Source: an uncultured Actinomycetes bacterium (GTDB lineage: Bacteria > Actinomycetota > Acidimicrobiia > Acidimicrobiales > Ilumatobacteraceae). From it: 18,205 nucleotides of DNA. Of this stretch, positions 13,267-18,205 are shown piece by piece (within the stretch, counting starts at the first letter, position 1; each line of letters opens with the position of its first letter). The notes under the pieces are model-generated. The model was given only the letters and a program-made list of their open reading frames with translations, ran no database searches and was not told where the DNA came from. The translations under genes and the position numbers were made by a program. The stretch is from NCBI GenBank assembly GCA_903858075.1, contig CAIOHI010000287.1, forward strand, positions 1-18,205. The letters are read 5' to 3'.

Positions 13267-15759
13267 TCACTTTGGGAATTTTGCGCAGAGGTACGCTTCT
13301 AGTTTCTCACTGTCTGACGTGTTTCCTGCGTCAATTGCCAATGCCTCACCTTGGGCGAAGCCCAGTAAACGAATTTCGCTACGCAAATGAATGCCAGCGT
13401 GATGAAGCACCTTTTGCTGCACCACATTCATGAGTTTCACCACATCGGCACTTGTTCCACCATGGTCACTTTGAATGAAGTTGGCATGTTTTTCACTCAC
13501 ACATGCAGTGCCTAGCCGGTAGCCACGTAATCCGGCTTCGTCAATGAGCGCACCAGCTGAAATAGCACCGTCGTCAGGGTTAATGAACACCGAACCCGCA
13601 TTTTGCCCACCAGGTTGATGATCGCGGCGCCACTTCACGATGCCACCGATTAATGCATCTCCACAGCCCGGATCACTTTTCTCGAGCACGACTTTTGCCC
13701 ATGTCACCACATGTTGGTTGCCTAGACCGGACCCACGAAACCGCAAACCAAGTTCGCTCGCTGGAACCCAACCATGACAACCCGACGTTAACGAGATGAC
13801 ATAAGCCGAATGCAATGAAGCAGCGACATCTGCCCCGTGACCCCCAGCATTCATCCGTACTGCCCCACCAACAGAGCCAGGCACACCCACTGCCCATTCA
13901 AAGCCCGCTATTCCTAGTGCGCTGAGTTGTCGTGCTGCCACCGGTAATGGCGTTGCACCTGCAAATAGAACACTGACACTGTTCGGTTCTTGCAATGACT
14001 CTTCTACAGCAATACTTTGTCCAAACTCACCAAGAGAAATGCACAGACCTTGAAACCCCAAGTCGGAAACAAGCGTGTTGCTTCCACGCCCCAACACAAC
14101 AACAGGCATTTCGGGGCGGCGCGCACAAATAGAGGCAACTGTTATGAGCTGGTCTTCAGAATGCACTTCCACGAACAACCGAGCTGATCCTCCTACTTTG
14201 TAGGTAGTACGCGCAGCTATTGGAAAGTTTTCATGCACTTCTAGTTGTGCGGCTGTGAGTTCTGCGGCACATTGCCTCAACAGACGCTCAGATGCAATTT
14301 CCGCGGGCAACGTTTCAATATCGCCACAGCCACTTGAAATACATACATCACCGTCACGCAATACATTCGCTAAATGCTGTGCTAAATCTGTGCGACGGGG
14401 CACCCAGTCGACCTGCAAATGCGGATACGCCGCCTGCACTGCATCGACTACCAACTTGCCTGTTACACCCTCAATAAAGGCAGTACCCGATGCATAGATA
14501 TCGGTAATGACCACAACATCTGCTCCAGTAAAGGCGTGGGCGTATTCATGAGAAATGAGCGCCATTCGGTTGTATCTGTTGGGTTGAAAAACGTAAATGA
14601 GTCTGTTGGCCGCAGAGGCGTTGGTGCGGCCGGCAATCATTCCTTGAGCGGCCGCTACTACTGCAGCAATTTCAGTAGGGAGATGGGCATAATCATCAAT
14701 CAGCGTGATGCCATCTGTTTCGCTACGAATATCAAAACGCCGTGCAACGCCCTGAAATTCGGCCAGCACTTGAGTAACTTCTTCTTGAGTAGCGCCAAAT
14801 CGCAATGCAATGGCGAGCGCACCAAGCGCATTGAGCACATTATGCATACCTCGTGCCTTCAGGTTCACTGCGAAGTGACGTTGTCCTTCATATTTCTCCA
14901 AAATATTTGGGGAAATGTTCACAGAAAAGGTCATGCCACTTGCGGTGGCTTCAACATCTGAGGCAGCGATGCCAATGTCTGCGTTCTTGCCTTGAACGCC
15001 ATACGTTAAGACTTCACGACCCTCATCCTGCAAGAGGGTGCTGATCTTGTGCAACTCAACGTCGTCTACACACAGGGCAATTGGACCATCTACAGATTGA
15101 GCAAAGCGAGAAAAACTATTGACAATATTTGCGAAGTTCCCAAAGTGATCAAGGTGATCTGTGTCGATATTGGTGATAATTGCCCCGCGCAGTGGCAAGG
15201 CTTCGTGTGTGCCATCGCTTTCATCGGCTTCCACCACGAAGAGTCCTGTTTGCGACCATGCACCATTTGTGTGCAAACCAGGGGCATCCCCTCCAACTAC
15301 AAAACCACATTTGTCTTCAGCGCCACCCAACATCAATGCAACCAAAGTGGTAGTTGTCGTTTTCCCGTGCGTACCTGCAACCCCAATAGATGTTCCTGAA
15401 GCACACACTGCTGCCAACATTTCAGCACGTGTCAAAGCAGGAATGCCCGCACGCCTAGCGGCAGCCATTTCGATGTTGTCACTTGGCACACCACTTGATG
15501 CGCACACCGCTTCACAACCAACAACAAGGTCTTCACTATGACCAATGGAAATATTGATGCCCAAGTCTTTGAGTTGTGCAATATTTTCACTGGGGCGAAT
15601 GTCGCTGCCCGACACGCGATGCCCCATTGCAACCAGCGAACGCGCAAGTGCACTCATGCCAGGGCCACCTATTCCCACAACATGCAGACGTTGTGCAGTA
15701 CCTAATTCAAAGACAACTGCTTTTTTCGTATGTTCTGGGTTGCTGCGCGATGAGGACAT
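13267..15759 (-). CDS. murC-murB: Fused UDP-MurNAc-L-alanine ligase (MurC) and UDP-MurNAc dehydrogenase (MurB)
   Basis: One continuous 830-residue frame joins two consecutive cytosolic steps of peptidoglycan precursor synthesis. Residues about 20-490 are MurC: VVGIGGPGMSALA near 27-39, the ATP loop GTHGKTTT with K133, EADESDGT, NIDTDHLDHFG, and the C-terminal ligase domain ending SGCGDIETLP. Residues about 508-800 are MurB: TTYKVGGSARLF and LGRGSNTLVSD for FAD, then WAVGVPGSVGGAVRMNAGG, NAGSVF with S723 as proton donor, and SEIRLLG with E795. The linker is only about 10-15 residues, and about 30 extra residues follow MurB. MurC motifs that usually read HHP and QPHRY read AHLPTE and QPNRY here. 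A GTG at codon 508 could start MurB alone, but its ribosome site is poor. The ATG lies 15 bases after murG. Confidence 0.96.
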   Translation of the reverse strand: MSSSRSNPEHTKKAVVFELGTAQRLHVVGIGGPGMSALARSLVAMGHRVSGSDIRPSENIAQLKDLGINISIGHSEDLVVGCEAVCASSGVPSDNIEMAAARRAGIPALTRAEMLAAVCASGTSIGVAGTHGKTTTTTLVALMLGGAEDKCGFVVGGDAPGLHTNGAWSQTGLFVVEADESDGTHEALPLRGAIITNIDTDHLDHFGNFANIVNSFSRFAQSVDGPIALCVDDVELHKISTLLQDEGREVLTYGVQGKNADIGIAASDVEATASGMTFSVNISPNILEKYEGQRHFAVNLKARGMHNVLNALGALAIALRFGATQEEVTQVLAEFQGVARRFDIRSETDGITLIDDYAHLPTEIAAVVAAAQGMIAGRTNASAANRLIYVFQPNRYNRMALISHEYAHAFTGADVVVITDIYASGTAFIEGVTGKLVVDAVQAAYPHLQVDWVPRRTDLAQHLANVLRDGDVCISSGCGDIETLPAEIASERLLRQCAAELTAAQLEVHENFPIAARTTYKVGGSARLFVEVHSEDQLITVASICARRPEMPVVVLGRGSNTLVSDLGFQGLCISLGEFGQSIAVEESLQEPNSVSVLFAGATPLPVAARQLSALGIAGFEWAVGVPGSVGGAVRMNAGGHGADVAASLHSAYVISLTSGCHGWVPASELGLRFRGSGLGNQHVVTWAKVVLEKSDPGCGDALIGGIVKWRRDHQPGGQNAGSVFINPDDGAISAGALIDEAGLRGYRLGTACVSEKHANFIQSDHGGTSADVVKLMNVVQQKVLHHAGIHLRSEIRLLGFAQGEALAIDAGNTSDSEKLEAYLCAKFPK

Positions 15760-15774
15760 AAAGAATGATTTGCC

Positions 15775-16905
15775 TTATTCAGATGCACGAGCGACGGTAG
15801 CAATGAGTGAGCCCAGTTCCGCCCGACGGTTTAATTCCCCAGCTAAATAGGCATTTTTGCGCAGATCTGCGAGTTTTTCTGAATGCAGTACAAGGTCTGA
15901 AATTGCCTCTTCAGCTTTTTGAGCAGTGAAGTGTTCTTCTGTGATGAGCAGTGCTGCACCAACGTCTGAAAGCAAACGGGCATTTTGATCTTGATGGTTG
16001 TCCGCTGCCCCTGCCCACGGAACTAAAATGCTTGCAACGCCCAACGTGGAAATTTCCCCGATGGTGCTTGCGCCCGAACGAGCCACCACAAGATCAGCTG
16101 CTTGGTACACCTCTTGAATACGTGGTTCGTAACCCACCTGAATGCAATTTGACGAAGTCGTTGGGGCGCCACTTTCTACGTATCGATTCCCCGCAATGTG
16201 GTACCAAAATACCGAACTCAACTTTTCGTTCTGCCGAAGCTCTTCGGTCACGCCGTTCAATAGTGCCGAGCCAAGCGAGCCGCCCATGACAACGACGACA
16301 AATTGGTGAAGCGGTATTCCAAGTGCCGAACGCGCAGCATTTTTCGTTGTGGTATCAATTTGAGTTCGCCCGGCTTGACGAAGATGACGCCGAATGGGCG
16401 CCCCCACCAAAGTTGCCGTATTCAAAGGTGAATGTGGGTGCGACTTCGTTACCAAGTGCGCATCGCGTGCTTGACGTTTTGTGGCGAGTCCTGGTTGCGA
16501 GTCATACGAAACGACCACGCGTTGAATTCCTAACTTCTTTGCCGCTTGCATGGGCGCCAAACTGCCATATCCACCTACTGACACCACCACATTTGGCATC
16601 TTCTCTTTCATCAACTTCATTGATGTACGGGTTGCCTTGCGCAGCAATAACAACATACGCACATTATGAAGGGCGGCTCTCGGTGAGAGTTGGTGTTTTG
16701 CGCCAATGACGTTCAGCAGTGTGAAGGGATACTGCGTCTGCGAAAGAATATTTTCATCAATTCCACGTTGTGTTCCGATGAAGTGAATATTTCCGGGGTG
16801 GACACCTTCATCTTCGAGCATTTCAGCAATTGCAACTGCAGGAAGAACGTGGCCACTGGTGCCTCCTCCACAAATAACAATATGCACCGCGCTAGAAGAA
16901 ATCAT
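15775..16905 (-). CDS. murG: UDP-GlcNAc:lipid I N-acetylglucosaminyltransferase MurG
   Basis: MurG is a peripheral membrane GT-B enzyme that adds GlcNAc to lipid I to form lipid II at the inner face of the membrane. The 376-residue protein has the N-terminal glycine-rich loop GGGTSGHVLPAVAIAE with H19, VVSVGGYGSLAP near 107-118, the second glycine loop GGSLGSALLN, and the UDP-GlcNAc pocket ARSGASTIGEISTLG followed by DNHQDQNARLL. Fold, length and donor site look intact. The acceptor-side segment is unusual: where most MurG proteins read HEQN...GLANK, this one reads SYDSQPGLATK (133-143), so the usual His, Glu and both Asn are changed. The ATG lies seven bases after ftsW and the gene is followed by murC-murB, the normal order. 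I am confident of the identity; the effect of the changed segment is unknown. Confidence 0.95.
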   Translation of the reverse strand: MISSSAVHIVICGGGTSGHVLPAVAIAEMLEDEGVHPGNIHFIGTQRGIDENILSQTQYPFTLLNVIGAKHQLSPRAALHNVRMLLLLRKATRTSMKLMKEKMPNVVVSVGGYGSLAPMQAAKKLGIQRVVVSYDSQPGLATKRQARDAHLVTKSHPHSPLNTATLVGAPIRRHLRQAGRTQIDTTTKNAARSALGIPLHQFVVVVMGGSLGSALLNGVTEELRQNEKLSSVFWYHIAGNRYVESGAPTTSSNCIQVGYEPRIQEVYQAADLVVARSGASTIGEISTLGVASILVPWAGAADNHQDQNARLLSDVGAALLITEEHFTAQKAEEAISDLVLHSEKLADLRKNAYLAGELNRRAELGSLIATVARASE

Positions 16906-16912
16906 GCGCTTG

Positions 16913-18115
16913 TCACTTCATGTGGCGTGCGACGTTAAGCAATAAGCCCGATGCGGCCATCGTTACCAGAAGCGAACTACCGCCGTACGAAATAAATGGA
17001 AGAGTAAGACCAGTGACAGGCATCGCCCCTGTTACGCCGCCAATATTGACAATTGCTTGCACCCCGAACCACGCAGTGACTCCACCTGCAATGAGCACTC
17101 CGAACACATCGCGTGCCCCAAGTGCAGCTTGAATGCCAAAGACGATAAAAAGGAAAAAGAGACCGATGACCGCAACGGCTCCGATGAAACCAAGTTCTTC
17201 CGCAATAATGGCGAAAATAAAGTCGGTGTGAGCAAGTGGTACATAGCCCCACTTCCCTGCACCGTCGCCAACACCCACTCCAGTCACGCCTCCGTTGGCG
17301 ATACTGATCATCGACTGATAAACCTGATAACCCCAGTGACCCTTATTGCCCTCAGGGTCAAGAAACGCTGTAAAACGTTGACGTCGATACGCTTCCATGT
17401 TGACGAAAAACCAAACGCTAAGGCCGCCAAAAAATCCTGCAACTGAGAGGACGCTTATCGAGGTTCCTGCAACAAATGCAATTGAGAGAACAATTGCCCC
17501 GAAAATAATGGCCGAACCAAGGTCTTTTTGTAGCAAGCACATGCCAGAAACAGCAACAAGCACAATAACAACTTTAAGAAGCCGCACCTTTAAATCGGTT
17601 TCACCTTTGCGATTCTTGCTTAAAATGCGCGACACATAAATGAGAGTCGCAAGTTTCAGCAGCTCAGAAGGCTGAAAGCGCCATGCTCCCTCACCAATCC
17701 ACGCCCGCGCCCCATTGACAGAATTACCAAGCCCTGGAACGAACGGCAAAAACATCGCCACAAAAGATGCAAAGAAAATAAGGGATGCAAACCTCTTGAG
17801 CATTTGATATGGAAACGTATAGGCGCCCCACATCAAGACTGCTCCGATGCTAGCCCATGCAAATTGCCGAAAAAAGACATCGAAGGGCGACCTACCGCTG
17901 TGCAACATGGTCACTGATGATGCCGAAAGCACCATGACAAGACCGAACATCACGAGCAACGCGCTCACAATGAGTAGACCATAAAAGGCAACCGTTGGAG
18001 CCTGTGTCGCCATTTGTCGTTTGCCCGACACACCTGAGCGGTCGAGCGTTGCACGGCGGCGCTGTGCAACCGTTAAGAAACCTGCCTGCGAACGATCGGG
18101 AACAACTGTGCTCAT
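16913..18115 (-). CDS. ftsW: Septal peptidoglycan polymerase FtsW
   Basis: FtsW is a SEDS-family glycosyltransferase with about ten membrane helices that polymerises lipid II at the septum together with a class B penicillin-binding protein. The 400-residue protein has a cytoplasmic N-terminus of about 40 residues, then LVMFGLVMVLSAS in the first helix, FQPSELLKLA, LLQKDLGSAIIFG, and KWGYVPLAHTDFIFAI with the catalytic aspartate D298, followed by AEELG. The SEDS signature LPFISYGGSSLL lies near the C-terminus. FtsW is preferred over RodA because of the position between murD and murG. The ATG at 18115 overlaps the murD stop (ATGA) and also has GGAG ten bases upstream. Confidence 0.97.
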   Translation of the reverse strand: MSTVVPDRSQAGFLTVAQRRRATLDRSGVSGKRQMATQAPTVAFYGLLIVSALLVMFGLVMVLSASSVTMLHSGRSPFDVFFRQFAWASIGAVLMWGAYTFPYQMLKRFASLIFFASFVAMFLPFVPGLGNSVNGARAWIGEGAWRFQPSELLKLATLIYVSRILSKNRKGETDLKVRLLKVVIVLVAVSGMCLLQKDLGSAIIFGAIVLSIAFVAGTSISVLSVAGFFGGLSVWFFVNMEAYRRQRFTAFLDPEGNKGHWGYQVYQSMISIANGGVTGVGVGDGAGKWGYVPLAHTDFIFAIIAEELGFIGAVAVIGLFFLFIVFGIQAALGARDVFGVLIAGGVTAWFGVQAIVNIGGVTGAMPVTGLTLPFISYGGSSLLVTMAASGLLLNVARHMK

Positions 18116-18205
18116 GTCAACTCATCTCCAACATAGACCCTGACACGTGTTGCAAAGTCACATCCACGCTCTTCGTAGTTCTTGTACCAATCGAAACTCG
18201 TGCAT
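18112..18205 (-). CDS. murD: UDP-MurNAc-L-alanine:D-glutamate ligase MurD (last 30 codons)
   Basis: Only the 3' end is inside the window. It encodes TSFDWYKNYEERGCDFA followed by a short tail ending GDELT and a TGA that overlaps the ftsW ATG. The FDxxKNxExRGxxF pattern is the typical MurD C-terminus, and murD is the expected gene upstream of ftsW. MurD adds D-glutamate to UDP-MurNAc-L-alanine, the step after the MurC reaction encoded at 13267-15759. Confidence 0.88.
   Translation of the reverse strand, partial: CTSFDWYKNYEERGCDFATRVRVYVGDELT

Noticed and set aside
14419..14961. Plus-strand open frame of 180 codons
   Set aside because: It lies wholly opposite the MurC domain, whose motifs fix the coding strand, and its translation shows no recognisable domain.
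1..18205. CRISPR arrays, insertion sequences, phage genes, tRNA genes or toxin-antitoxin pairs
   Set aside because: No regularly spaced repeats, transposase motifs, tRNA-like cloverleaf or toxin families were seen; the window is densely packed with conserved housekeeping genes.

Overview
The window reads as a housekeeping segment of an actinobacterial chromosome. Everything except one regulator gene is on the minus strand, so the biological order runs from high to low coordinates. The murD-ftsW-murG-murC-ftsQ-ftsZ-yggS-sepF-yggT-ileS-(DksA-like)-lspA-(RluA family)-...-dnaE order is the actinobacterial arrangement of the division and cell wall (dcw) cluster and its downstream genes. SepF, a long eukaryote-like IleS and a bacterial proteasome activator (Bpa) also point to Actinobacteria. 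The base composition looks near-balanced by eye (not computed), which is low for the classic high-GC actinobacteria. A deep branch such as Acidimicrobiia is my best guess, but it is an inference.

Layout from right to left. 18205-10329 holds peptidoglycan precursor and division genes: the 3' end of murD, ftsW, murG, a single fused murC-murB gene, ftsQ, ftsZ and yggS. 10306-9512 holds sepF and yggT. 9451-6350 is ileS. 6275-3701 holds three genes joined by 4-base start/stop overlaps: a Lys/Ala-rich protein with a cysteine-less DksA-like C-terminus, lspA, and a pseudouridine synthase. The only plus-strand gene (3252-3704) is an Rrf2-type regulator. It lies convergent with the synthase and divergent from an alkaline-phosphatase-superfamily gene (3190-2066). 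Then come bpa (2026-1580) and the 5' 505 codons of dnaE, which runs off the left edge.

How the genes work together. MurC, MurB and MurD make the UDP-MurNAc-peptide, MurG makes lipid II, and FtsW polymerises it at the septum. FtsQ is a divisome scaffold protein. FtsZ is placed at the membrane by SepF. LspA matures lipoproteins. IleS, the pseudouridine synthase and DnaE serve translation, RNA modification and replication. Bpa opens the 20S proteasome, whose own genes are not in this window.

No intergenic stretch exceeds 300 bases; the longest are about 60-80 bases. I see no tRNA, rRNA, CRISPR array, insertion sequence, prophage or toxin/defence gene. I did not find an undescribed multi-gene system. 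The most notable points are the MurC-MurB fusion, altered near-invariant motifs in MurC and MurG, the DksA-like protein that has lost all four zinc cysteines, and a perfect 10-3-10 palindrome between ileS and that gene.
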